Of a stretch of DNA of 64,000 nt, positions 10,435-17,953 are shown piece after piece. The first letter of the stretch is position 1, and every line of letters begins with the position of its first letter. A model generated the notes under the pieces. The model saw only the letters and a list, made by a program, of their open reading frames with translations. It searched no databases and was not told the origin of the DNA. Position numbers and translations under genes: made by a program. This DNA comes from Rhodoferax koreense (GTDB taxonomy: Bacteria; Pseudomonadota; Gammaproteobacteria; Burkholderiales; Burkholderiaceae_C), in the NCBI RefSeq assembly GCF_001955695.1, contig NZ_CP019236.1, forward strand, positions 2,914,001 through 2,978,000, in the 5' to 3' direction.

Positions 10435-10983
10435 ATGAGCCAAACCAAAGTCGCCGTCGTCGTCGGCAGCCTGCGCAAGGAATCCTTCAACCACAAGCTG
10501 GCGCTCGCGCTGGCCAAGCTCGCGCCGGCCGATTTCAGTCTGGAAGTGCTGCAGATCGGCGACCTGCCGCTGTACAACCAGGACGACGACGCCAACCAGG
10601 CCGATGCGGTGAAGCGCCTGAAGGCCCAGGTCGCCGCGTCGCAGGCCTTGCTGTTCGTCACACCGGAATACAACCGCTCCATGCCAGGCGTGTTGAAGAA
10701 CGCGCTGGACCACGCCTCGCGGCCCTACGGCCAGAGCGTGTGGGGCGGCAAGCCCGCCGGCGTGATCGGCGTGTCGGTCGGTGCCATCGGCACGGCGATG
10801 GCGCAGCAGCATTTGCGCAACGTGCTCGCCTACCTGAACGTTCCCACGCTCGGCCAGCCCGAAGCCTTCATCCAGGCCAAGGACGGCCTGTTCAACGCCG
10901 ACGGCAGCATCGGCGACGCGAGCAAGGCGTTTCTGCAGGGCTGGATGGACCAGTACGTGGCTTGGGTCAAGAAGCACGTTTGA
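10435..10983 (+). CDS. NAD(P)H-dependent FMN reductase
   Basis: A 182-residue flavodoxin-fold reductase. It begins VAVVVGSLRKESFNHKLA, the FMN-phosphate loop GSLRxxSxN of the ChrR/YieF/SsuE superfamily, and contains TPEYNRSMPGVLKNALDHAS, the second FMN-binding signature. Such enzymes reduce quinones, chromate or azo dyes, or supply FMNH2 to monooxygenases. The neighbouring sulfonate-type operon makes an SsuE-like role possible but no monooxygenase (SsuD) is present. ATG 10435 has AGGAG at 10420-10424; the frame extends upstream, but that extension is Arg-rich and has no good start. The 152 bases before it (10283-10434) hold no other gene. Confidence 0.9.
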   Translation: MSQTKVAVVVGSLRKESFNHKLALALAKLAPADFSLEVLQIGDLPLYNQDDDANQADAVKRLKAQVAASQALLFVTPEYNRSMPGVLKNALDHASRPYGQSVWGGKPAGVIGVSVGAIGTAMAQQHLRNVLAYLNVPTLGQPEAFIQAKDGLFNADGSIGDASKAFLQGWMDQYVAWVKKHV

Positions 10984-11042
10984 CCTTAGTGAGAGGCCGC
11001 GGGAAATGACTCGCCGAGTTCTCCGATGGCGAAGGTGACCCA

Positions 11043-11141
11043 TTCCAGGAACACCGTGGAACCGGCTTCGCCGGGCCACTGGTGTTGCCCCCTGCAAGGG
11101 GGTTGGAGGCCACACGAAGTGGGCAAGCCTGGGGGTGTTCA
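11043..11141 (-). repeat. 98-base intergenic repeat, copy 1 (on the stop codon of the sulfonate-type permease)
   Basis: Read on the minus strand, the element begins with the permease stop TGA itself and runs TGAACACCCCC to GTGTTCCTGGAA. It contains three small hairpins: CACTTCGTG, CCCCCTTGCAGGGGG, and CCGGC-GAA-GCCGG, and its ends carry the inverted pair GAACACC/GGTGTTC. It is about nine-tenths identical to copy 2 at 25721-25818, also directly on a permease stop codon. There is no coding sequence in it. Confidence 0.9.
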
Positions 11142-12080
11142 GCGACCCACGCCCCACTTGCGGATCGTGAGCCGCTCCAGCGTGTGGAAGCCGAGCGTCT
11201 CGACCAAGAGGCCGATGATGATCACCAGCGCCAGGCCGGCGAAGACCTTGTCGGTGTAGAGCTCGTTGCGGTTCTGGAAGATGTACCAGCCCAGGCCACC
11301 CTTGCCCGAGGATGCGCCGAACACCAGTTCGGCGGCGATCAACGTGCGCCAGGCGAAGGCCCAGCCGATCTTCAGGCCGGCCAGGATCGCGGGCAGGGCG
11401 GCGGGCACCAGGATCTGCAGCACGTAGCGCAGGCCGCGCAGGCCGTAGTTGCGCCCGGCCATGCGCAGGGTTTCGGGCACGCCCTGGAAGCCGGCGTACA
11501 TGTTCAGCGCCAGCGGCCAGAGCACCGAATGCACCAGCACGAACACCAGGCTGTTGTTGCCCAGGCCGAACCACAGCAGGGCCAGCGGCAGCAGCGCGAT
11601 GGCCGGCAGCGGGTTGAACATCGAGGTCAGCGTGGTCAGCAGGTCGCGGCCGAACTGCGTCGAAACGGCCAATGTCGTCAGCCCAAAGGCCGCCACGATG
11701 CCGATCACGTAACCCTGCAGCAACACGCCGAGCGACAGCCGCGTCTTCTCGACGAGTTCGCCACTGGCCAGGCCGTCGCCCAAGGCCGCGGCGGTCTGCA
11801 GGAAACTTGGCAGCAGCAGGTCGTTGTTCTGGATGCGCGCGACGATCTCCCACAGCGCGGCCAGTGCCAGCAGGATCACCGCCTTGCGCACGCCGCCCTG
11901 TTGCCAGATGCGCGTGGACCAGGGCAGGGCGCGTTCGGGCGCCACGTCGCCCAGCGGCGGCAGCGTGTATTCGGCTTCGGGGCGCACGGGTGGCAAGTGC
12001 GCGAAGCGCGTGGGCGTTGACACCGAAATGGTTTCGGCCGTCTGCGCCCGCAGCGGCAGTTTCAGGGCTGCGGTGTTCAT
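11139..12080 (-). CDS. Sulfonate/taurine-type ABC permease
   Basis: A 313-residue permease of the SsuC/TauC/NrtB family. The first 60 residues are a variable cytoplasmic tail; about six helices follow, with the EAA loop (RMAGRNYGLRGLRYVLQILVPAALPAILAGLKIG stretch, broken here by the loop) that contacts the ATPase. The PLPAIALLPLALLWFGLG and ELVFGASSGKGGLGWYI motifs are typical. The start ATG (12078-12080) overlaps the ATPase stop by four bases. Together with the two upstream genes it should import an organosulfur anion; nitrate or aliphatic amine import are alternatives for this family, but the tauD-like gene argues for sulfonates. Confidence 0.9.
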   Translation of the reverse strand: MNTAALKLPLRAQTAETISVSTPTRFAHLPPVRPEAEYTLPPLGDVAPERALPWSTRIWQQGGVRKAVILLALAALWEIVARIQNNDLLLPSFLQTAAALGDGLASGELVEKTRLSLGVLLQGYVIGIVAAFGLTTLAVSTQFGRDLLTTLTSMFNPLPAIALLPLALLWFGLGNNSLVFVLVHSVLWPLALNMYAGFQGVPETLRMAGRNYGLRGLRYVLQILVPAALPAILAGLKIGWAFAWRTLIAAELVFGASSGKGGLGWYIFQNRNELYTDKVFAGLALVIIIGLLVETLGFHTLERLTIRKWGVGR

Positions 12081-12889
12081 GCGGCCTCCTTGTGCTGGTC
12101 CGCATTCGCGGCTTCGTGCTCGAACAGCAGCCGGTGGATGCGCTGCGCCGTGGCCTGGAACTCGGTGCCGCCCTGGCTCTGCAGGTCGAACTGGTGGCTG
12201 TTGATCTCGGCGCGCAGCCGACCGGGGTGCGGCGACAGCAGGCCGATGCGGTTGCCCACCACCAGCGCTTCCTCGATCGAATGCGTGACGAAGATCAGCG
12301 TGAAGCGGAACTCGTCCCACAGCGCCAGCAGTTCTTCCTGCATGCGCCGGCGCGTGAGCGCATCGAGCGCGGCGAACGGCTCGTCCATCAGCAGCACCTG
12401 GGGTTGCATGGCCAGGGCACGGGCGATGGCCACGCGTTGTTTCATGCCGCCCGACAAGGTGTGCGGATGCGCGTCGGCGAAGTCGGCCAGCCCGACCTTG
12501 GCGAGGTAATGGCTGGCACGTTCGGCGGCCTCCTTGCGGCCCAGCTTCTTCGATGCCAGCAGCGGGAACATCACGTTCTCGCGCACCGTCTTCCATGGCG
12601 GCAACTGGTCGAACTCCTGGAACACCACGATGCGGTCGGGCCCGGGCTGGCGCACGGCACGGCCGTTCAGACGGATCTCGCCCTCGCGCGGCGGCACGAA
12701 GCCGGCCACCGCCTTGAGCAGGCTCGATTTGCCGCAGCCGGAGGCGCCGAGCAAGACGTAGCGGTCGCCGGCGAACACATCGAAGCTCACGCGGTGCGTG
12801 GCGCGCACCAGGCGCTCGGGCGTGCGGTACTCCAGGCTGACGCCATCGACCTGCAGCAGGGGCGACACGTTGGAAGTGGTCGTGTCCAT
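12077..12889 (-). CDS. Sulfonate/taurine-type ABC ATPase
   Basis: A 270-residue ATPase of the SsuB/TauB/NrtD family. Motifs: Walker A GASGCGKSS, QEFDQLPPWKTVRENV at the Q-loop (this QLPPW text is typical of TauB/SsuB), signature LSGGMKQRVAIARAL, Walker B VLLMDEPFAALD, and H-loop FVTHSIEEA. I chose the ATG at 12887-12889, which shares one base with the receptor stop, because the frame upstream is only an antisense-like extension of the receptor gene. Its stop overlaps the permease start (ATGA). Confidence 0.93.
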   Translation of the reverse strand: MDTTTSNVSPLLQVDGVSLEYRTPERLVRATHRVSFDVFAGDRYVLLGASGCGKSSLLKAVAGFVPPREGEIRLNGRAVRQPGPDRIVVFQEFDQLPPWKTVRENVMFPLLASKKLGRKEAAERASHYLAKVGLADFADAHPHTLSGGMKQRVAIARALAMQPQVLLMDEPFAALDALTRRRMQEELLALWDEFRFTLIFVTHSIEEALVVGNRIGLLSPHPGRLRAEINSHQFDLQSQGGTEFQATAQRIHRLLFEHEAANADQHKEAA

Positions 12890-13926
12890 CAATTGCCTGC
12901 CGCGACGTGGGCGTCGTCGAAGAAGTAGTCGCGCGCCGATGCAGGCTTGTTCTTGATGGCGCCGACGCGGTGCATGAACTCGGCCAGCGGATAGGTGTTC
13001 TGCGGCGCGATCTTGAACTGCACTTCCGGGTTCTTGATGATCTTGACCAGCAGGTCGCGGTCGATCTTGGCCTGGCCGACCTTGAGGTAGATGTCGGCGG
13101 CCTTTTCGGGATTCGCCGTGACGAACTGCGCCGCCTCGTCGAGCGCGCCGACGAAGGCCTTGTAGGTCTTCGGGTTGTCCTTGCGGAATTTCTCGGTGGC
13201 GTAGAGCACCGTGGCCGACGACGGCCCGCCGAGCACGTCGTAGGAGCTCAGCACGATATGCGCCTTCGGGTTGCCGGCCAGTTCCTGGTCCTGGAATGGC
13301 GGATTGCCGAAATGGGCCGTGATCTCCGTGCCGCCGCTGATGATGGCGGCCGCCGCGTCCGGATGCGGCAACGGCACCTGCACCGCATCGAGCTTCTTGT
13401 ATTGCGCGTCTCCCCAAAGCTTGGCCGTGGCCAGCTGCAGCACGCGCGACTGCACCGACACGCCCACGGCCGGCACGGCGATGCGGTCCTTGTCGGTGAA
13501 GTCGGCGATCGTCTTCACCGCCGGGTTGTTGCTCACCAGGTAATACGGGAAGTTGCCGAGCGAGGCCACGCCGCGCACGTTCTGTTTGCCGTGGGTGCGG
13601 TCCCAGATGGTCAGCAGCGGGCCGACGCCGGCGCCAGCGATGTCGATGTTGCCCGAGAGCAGTGCGTCGTTCACCGCCGAGCCGCCCGAGAGCTTGAGCC
13701 ATTCGACTTTCACGTCCACGCCCGCGGCCTTGCCGTGTTTTTCGATGAGTTTCTGTTCCTGCGCCACGTTGAGCAGCAGGTAGACGATGCCGAACTGCTC
13801 GGCGATGCGCAGCTGGCCTTCGGCACGGGCGGCGGTGGCGGAGAACGTGCCACCGGCGAGCAAAGCCAGGCTGGTGGCGACGGCGCCGAAGCGTCGACGG
13901 TTGGATGGCGTGAAGAAAAAATTCAT
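12889..13926 (-). CDS. Sulfonate/taurine-type periplasmic receptor
   Basis: A 345-residue periplasmic binding protein of the NMT1/SsuA/TauA family. Signal peptide with an Arg-rich n-region (NRRRFGAV) and cleavage after ATAARA; the RR could allow Tat export but the motif is not ideal. Family segments: LLSGNIDIAGAGVGPLL, SLGNFPYYLVSNNPAVKTIADF, IAVPAVGVSVQSRVLQ, and KDNPKTYKAFVGALDEAA. It binds the anion and hands it to the permease/ATPase encoded just downstream. It lies 82 bases after the tauD-like gene on the same strand; that gap holds a degenerate mini-repeat. Confidence 0.92.
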   Translation of the reverse strand: MNFFFTPSNRRRFGAVATSLALLAGGTFSATAARAEGQLRIAEQFGIVYLLLNVAQEQKLIEKHGKAAGVDVKVEWLKLSGGSAVNDALLSGNIDIAGAGVGPLLTIWDRTHGKQNVRGVASLGNFPYYLVSNNPAVKTIADFTDKDRIAVPAVGVSVQSRVLQLATAKLWGDAQYKKLDAVQVPLPHPDAAAAIISGGTEITAHFGNPPFQDQELAGNPKAHIVLSSYDVLGGPSSATVLYATEKFRKDNPKTYKAFVGALDEAAQFVTANPEKAADIYLKVGQAKIDRDLLVKIIKNPEVQFKIAPQNTYPLAEFMHRVGAIKNKPASARDYFFDDAHVAAGN

Positions 13927-13933
13927 GGAAATC

Positions 13934-13998
13934 TCTGTTTGCTATGGATTCAGGAGCTACCAGCGCAGTTGGAATAAGTGCTGGAGGCCAATTTGGCT
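13934..13998. repeat. Degenerate Comamonadaceae-type mini-element between tauD-like and receptor genes
   Basis: The stretch GCTATGGATTCAGGAGCTAC ... AATAAGTGCTGGAGGCCAATTTGGCTC looks like the short AT-richer intergenic element scattered through Comamonadaceae genomes (inverted GCTAT...AGCTA at one end, then TAAGxGCTxxAGGCCxATTT). I rely on memory of that family, not on a second copy in this window. It separates two genes that would otherwise form one operon. Confidence 0.45.
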
Positions 13999-14008
13999 CA
14001 AAACCGAC

Positions 14009-14938
14009 TCAGAACACCGCATCGCCTTCGATGGTCGTGCGGTACAGCTTGCGGCGCAGGTGATCCGGCGTGCCGGCGGCCAGGTGCATCAGCGAACGGT
14101 TGTCCCAGAACACCATGTCGTGCGGCTGCCACTGGTGGCGGTACACGTGTTCTGGCTGCACGCTGTGGGCGAAAAGCTGCGCCAGCAGCGCCTGGCTTTT
14201 TTCTTCGGGCACATCGACGATGCGGCTCGTGAAATGCTCGCTCACGAACAGCGCCTTGCGGCCGGTTTCCGGATGGGTGCGCACGACCGGATGCACGACC
14301 GGTTTGACTTCGGCGATCTGTTCCGGCGTCAGGTTGGGGCGCCAGGGGCTGCGCGCCTGCAGTTCGGCGTATTTGGCGAGGTAGGTGTGTTCGGCGCGCA
14401 GGCCGGCCACTTCCTCCTTCAGCGCGGGCGGCAGCGTGTCCCAGGCGGTGTGCATGTTGGCGAACAGGGTGTCGCCGCCTTCGCTTGGCAACTCCTGCGC
14501 ATGCAGCATCGAGCCCAGGCTTGGCTTTTCCTTGTAGGACAGGTCGGAATGCCAGAAATGCCCGGCGTCGCCGAGGCCGATCGGCTGGCCATCCTCGAGG
14601 ATGTTGGAGATGCGCAGGATTTCCGGGTGGCCCGGCAGCTGGAATTGCCGCAGCACGTGGATCTGCAGGGGGCCGAAGCGCCGGCTGAAGGCGATCTGCT
14701 GAGCGGGCGTGATGCGTTGGTCGCGGAAGACCAGCACGTGGTGATCGAGGTGGGCGCGGTGGATGCGGGCGAAGTCGTCGTCCCCGAGCGGCACGGAGAG
14801 ATCCAGTCCGATCACCTCGGCGCCGAGCGGCGCCGCGAAGGGGCGGATCTCGAAGTTCTGCGCTGTGGCTGCGGGCCGTCCGGTGTCGGGCAAGAGGGAG
14901 GTTGAGAGTACTGCGGTCATGGTCGTCGCTTCATTCAC
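14009..14938 (-). CDS. TauD/TfdA-family Fe(II)/2-oxoglutarate dioxygenase
   Basis: A 309-residue dioxygenase. The iron triad is intact: His130 and Asp132 in FWHSDLSY, and His285 in NRSLMHLA; the 2-oxoglutarate-binding arginine is at about 296-300 in RKLYRTTIEGD. The N-terminal half has PLGAEVIGLDLS and HVLVFRDQ, typical of TauD. Such enzymes release sulfite from taurine or other sulfonates (or cleave sulfate esters or herbicide ethers). The following sulfonate-type receptor/ATPase/permease genes on the same strand suggest organosulfur use under sulfate limitation, as in tauABCD. ATG 14938 is used; an internal ATG at 14920 is a possible start. Confidence 0.9.
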   Translation of the reverse strand: MNEATTMTAVLSTSLLPDTGRPAATAQNFEIRPFAAPLGAEVIGLDLSVPLGDDDFARIHRAHLDHHVLVFRDQRITPAQQIAFSRRFGPLQIHVLRQFQLPGHPEILRISNILEDGQPIGLGDAGHFWHSDLSYKEKPSLGSMLHAQELPSEGGDTLFANMHTAWDTLPPALKEEVAGLRAEHTYLAKYAELQARSPWRPNLTPEQIAEVKPVVHPVVRTHPETGRKALFVSEHFTSRIVDVPEEKSQALLAQLFAHSVQPEHVYRHQWQPHDMVFWDNRSLMHLAAGTPDHLRRKLYRTTIEGDAVF

Positions 14939-15067
14939 GTTCTGAAGGCCGGAAGGGCCTGGTGTGATGAGAATGTAGGGACGACTGGTTCAACACGGAA
15001 CGATTAAGTTCTTCCGTATTTACAACTAAATCATCTGAAGAGCGTGACCGTGGGCAGAACCGGTCGG
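14939..15067 (-). promoter_or_regulatory. Promoter region of the sulfonate-type operon
   Basis: A 129-base gap between the GGDEF-EAL gene and the dioxygenase. It contains an AT-rich block at about 15000-15040 (read on the minus strand as GATTTAGTTGTAAATACGG), in contrast with its surroundings, and is the only possible promoter for the operon downstream. A CysB-type activator site would be expected here, but I cannot define one. Confidence 0.4.
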
Positions 15068-17953
15068 CTAGCGCGATGCCGGCGGCGGTGCCAGTTCGCC
15101 ACGCTGCAACAACCGCGTCACGGCGGCCAGCGGCAGCGGTCGGCTGAACAGGAAGCCCTGGGCGGTATCGCAGCCATGTTCGGCCAGGAAGCGGCTCTGC
15201 GCCTCGGTCTCCACGCCTTCGGCCACGACCTTCAGGCCCAGGCCGTGGGCCAGCACGATGGTGGCGCGCACGATGGCCGCGTCGTGGCTGTCGGTGGCGA
15301 GGTCCTGCACGAAGGCGCGGTCGATCTTGAGTTCGTCCAGCGGAAAACGCTTGAGGTAGGCCAGCGACGAATAACCTGTGCCGAAATCGTCGACCGACAG
15401 GCCCACGCCCAGGGCCCGTAGTTCGCACAGCAGGCCGATCACCTGGTCGGCATCGGTCATGGCGGTGGTCTCGGTGATCTCCAGCCGCAGCAGCGCCGGC
15501 GGGATGCCGGTTTCGCCCAGGGCCAGCCGCAGCACCTGGACCAGGTCGCGGTTCAGGCACTGCCGGGCGGAGACGTTCACCCCCACGGGCACCGCACGAT
15601 GGCCGGCGCGCAGCCAGTCGGCCTGCTGGCGGGCCACCTCGCGCAAGGCCCAGGCGCCGAGGTCGACGATCAGGTCCGACTCCTCCGCCACCTCGATGAA
15701 GCCACCGGGCTGCACCAGTTGCGCCGGCGTGCGCTGCCAGCGCATCAGGGCCTCCATGCCGACCAGGCGACCGTCCTGGAAGTCGAACTGCGGCTGGTAG
15801 TACAGCACGAACTGCCCCTCGCGCAGGCCCTGGCGCAGCGCCATCTCCAGCGCCAGCCGGTCGTGCATGCGGGTGTTGATGGCGCTCGACCAGAACTGGA
15901 AACTGGCGCGCGGCTGGGCCTTGGCGCGGTACATGGCCATGTCGGCCTTGGACAGCAGGTCCTCCATGTCGGTGCCGTCCTGCGGCGCCAGCACCACGCC
16001 CACGCTGCCGGCGCTGGGCAGGCGCACGTGGCTGAAGCCGGTGTCGAGCTCGATGTCCTGCGACAGGGCGTCCACCACCTTGGCCGCAGCGATGGCCGCG
16101 CCTTCGTGGCCACCGATGTCCTCCAGGATCAGCACGAATTCGTCGCCACCCCAGCGCGCCACGGTGTCCGTGTCCCGGCACAGGCCGCGCAGGCGCTGGG
16201 CCAGGACCTTCAGCACCTCGTCGCCGATGCGGTGGCCGAGGCTGTCGTTGATGTGCTTGAAACGGTCCAGGTCGAGGAACAGGATGGCCGCCACGCCGCC
16301 GCGGCGCTGGATGCGCGAAAGCGTCAGCGCCAGCCGCTCGTACAGCAGCGCGCGGTTGGGCAGGCCGGTCAAGCCGTCATGGCTGGCCGCGCGGTCCAGC
16401 TCGCGCGCCGCGGCGATGGCATCGGTCACGTCGGCGAACACCAGCACGGCGCCATCGAGCCCGCCGTCCGGACCGTGCAGCGGGCTGGCGGTGGCCCGCA
16501 GCGCGCGCAGCCCGGCCGGTGCCTGCAGGTTCAGCAGTTCGGGAAGGTGCACGCGCCGTCGCTGCGCCAGGCAGTCGTCGACGGCCTGCACGAGCCGCTG
16601 CATGCTTTCCGCGGTGAGCGGATAGGCCGCGGGCAGCGGCAAGCCCAGCAAGGGCCGCCCGCCCGCCTGCAGGTAGGCGGTGGGGTTGGCGAAACGCACG
16701 GTTTGGCGCCGCATGTCGACGGTCATCACCGCGTCGTCGATGGCCTGCAGCGTGGCCTGCGCATGCTGGCGCGAGCGCAGCAACTGGCGATTGGCCCGGC
16801 GCAGCTTGCGCGCCAGCCAGCAGGCCAGGGCCACGGCCAATGCGAGCGTCGGCCCGGCTGGTGGCAGCCAGAGCAGGCTGCCGGCCATCAGCAGGGCACT
16901 GACCGCCAGCGGCAACAGCAGCAGCACCCCGGCCAGCAGCGTGCGACGACCCAGCCGCGCCGGCCACAGCGCCAGGCTGCTCACCGACAACAGGCCCAGG
17001 GCGAAGACCAGCGGCCACGGCGCACGCCGGATGACGGCCCGGCTCTGCAGCGCATCGAAGGCCTGCGCGTGAAACAGGACGGCCGGCAGCGTCGCATGCC
17101 GCGCGGCCAGCGGCGTGTTGAGTTCGCCGCCCAGTCCGCTGGCGGTGACGCCGATGAACACCGCGCGCCCGCGCACCCCATCCAGCGCCGAGGTCGCAAC
17201 GGGCCACTGCAGGGCCTGCGCAAAGGACAGCATCGGCACGCCAGTCGTTCGCGGCAGCAGGATCTCTTCGTCGCGCACCCAGAGGCGGTCCAGTGGCGCA
17301 GCCGTGGGCGGTGCACGGGGAGCGGCGGCGTCCTCCAGCAGCGCCGCGGCCAGCGCCGGCAGATCGGCTCGGCCCGTGCCGGCACGCCGGTAGAAGCTGC
17401 GCGACTGGCCGTCCAGGTCGATCTCCACGTCCACATGCCCGAGTCGGGCGCCGGTCTGCGGCAGCTCAGGCGCTGCCGCCTGGATGCGGCCTTCGGCATC
17501 GCGCACCGGTGCGACGGCCAGCACCACGCGGCCATGATCCGAAAAGCGGGCCATGGCCGCGGCCAGCGCGGCATCGCCGCCAGGGTCGGCGCGGTCGGGT
17601 TCGGAAAACAGCACGGCGACGGCGATCCCGCTCGCCCCGGCCTCGCGCAGGCGGTCGATCATGGCCGCGAATACCGAGCGTGACCAGGGCCAGCGACCCA
17701 GCGCCGCCAGGCTCGCATCGTCGATGGCCAGCACCAGCGGCGCCGTCGGCGACGGCGCGCGCTCGGGCAGCAGCAGGTCGTAGGCCAGCAGGTCGAGCCG
17801 CTGTACCAGGGCCGGCGGCAGCCAGGTCAGCAGCCAAGCCGCGGCCGCCCCGGCCAGCCACCAGGCCGTGCGTCGCAACAGCCAGCGCGTGGCCTGATGC
17901 CAGGACGGCGCGTCCGGCGTCAGAACATCAGCAGCGCGGGGATCAGCAGCCAC
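15068..17953 (-). CDS. CHASE2-PAS-GGDEF-EAL c-di-GMP cyclase/phosphodiesterase
   Basis: A 961-residue inner-membrane signalling enzyme. Order: one N-terminal helix (about 29-50), a periplasmic CHASE2 domain (about 55-300), three helices (about 312-382), PAS (about 395-515), GGDEF (about 520-685) and EAL (about 705-950). The cyclase motif GGDEF is intact (602-606) with an inhibitory I-site RDTD at 593-596. EAL catalytic text is also complete: EAL 734-736, DDFGTGYSS from 855, KIDRAFV from 876, EGVE from 912. Both activities are thus possible. I chose GTG 17953: GGAGG lies five bases upstream, and the gene then overlaps the FecR gene by 34 bases. No ATG exists near the domain start. Confidence 0.92.
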   Translation of the reverse strand: MAADPRAADVLTPDAPSWHQATRWLLRRTAWWLAGAAAAWLLTWLPPALVQRLDLLAYDLLLPERAPSPTAPLVLAIDDASLAALGRWPWSRSVFAAMIDRLREAGASGIAVAVLFSEPDRADPGGDAALAAAMARFSDHGRVVLAVAPVRDAEGRIQAAAPELPQTGARLGHVDVEIDLDGQSRSFYRRAGTGRADLPALAAALLEDAAAPRAPPTAAPLDRLWVRDEEILLPRTTGVPMLSFAQALQWPVATSALDGVRGRAVFIGVTASGLGGELNTPLAARHATLPAVLFHAQAFDALQSRAVIRRAPWPLVFALGLLSVSSLALWPARLGRRTLLAGVLLLLPLAVSALLMAGSLLWLPPAGPTLALAVALACWLARKLRRANRQLLRSRQHAQATLQAIDDAVMTVDMRRQTVRFANPTAYLQAGGRPLLGLPLPAAYPLTAESMQRLVQAVDDCLAQRRRVHLPELLNLQAPAGLRALRATASPLHGPDGGLDGAVLVFADVTDAIAAARELDRAASHDGLTGLPNRALLYERLALTLSRIQRRGGVAAILFLDLDRFKHINDSLGHRIGDEVLKVLAQRLRGLCRDTDTVARWGGDEFVLILEDIGGHEGAAIAAAKVVDALSQDIELDTGFSHVRLPSAGSVGVVLAPQDGTDMEDLLSKADMAMYRAKAQPRASFQFWSSAINTRMHDRLALEMALRQGLREGQFVLYYQPQFDFQDGRLVGMEALMRWQRTPAQLVQPGGFIEVAEESDLIVDLGAWALREVARQQADWLRAGHRAVPVGVNVSARQCLNRDLVQVLRLALGETGIPPALLRLEITETTAMTDADQVIGLLCELRALGVGLSVDDFGTGYSSLAYLKRFPLDELKIDRAFVQDLATDSHDAAIVRATIVLAHGLGLKVVAEGVETEAQSRFLAEHGCDTAQGFLFSRPLPLAAVTRLLQRGELAPPPASR

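Noticed and set aside
15599..17683. Long plus-strand open frame opposite the GGDEF-EAL gene (694 codons)
   Set aside because: Gln/Arg/Ala-rich translation without motifs, opposite intact PAS, GGDEF and EAL domains.
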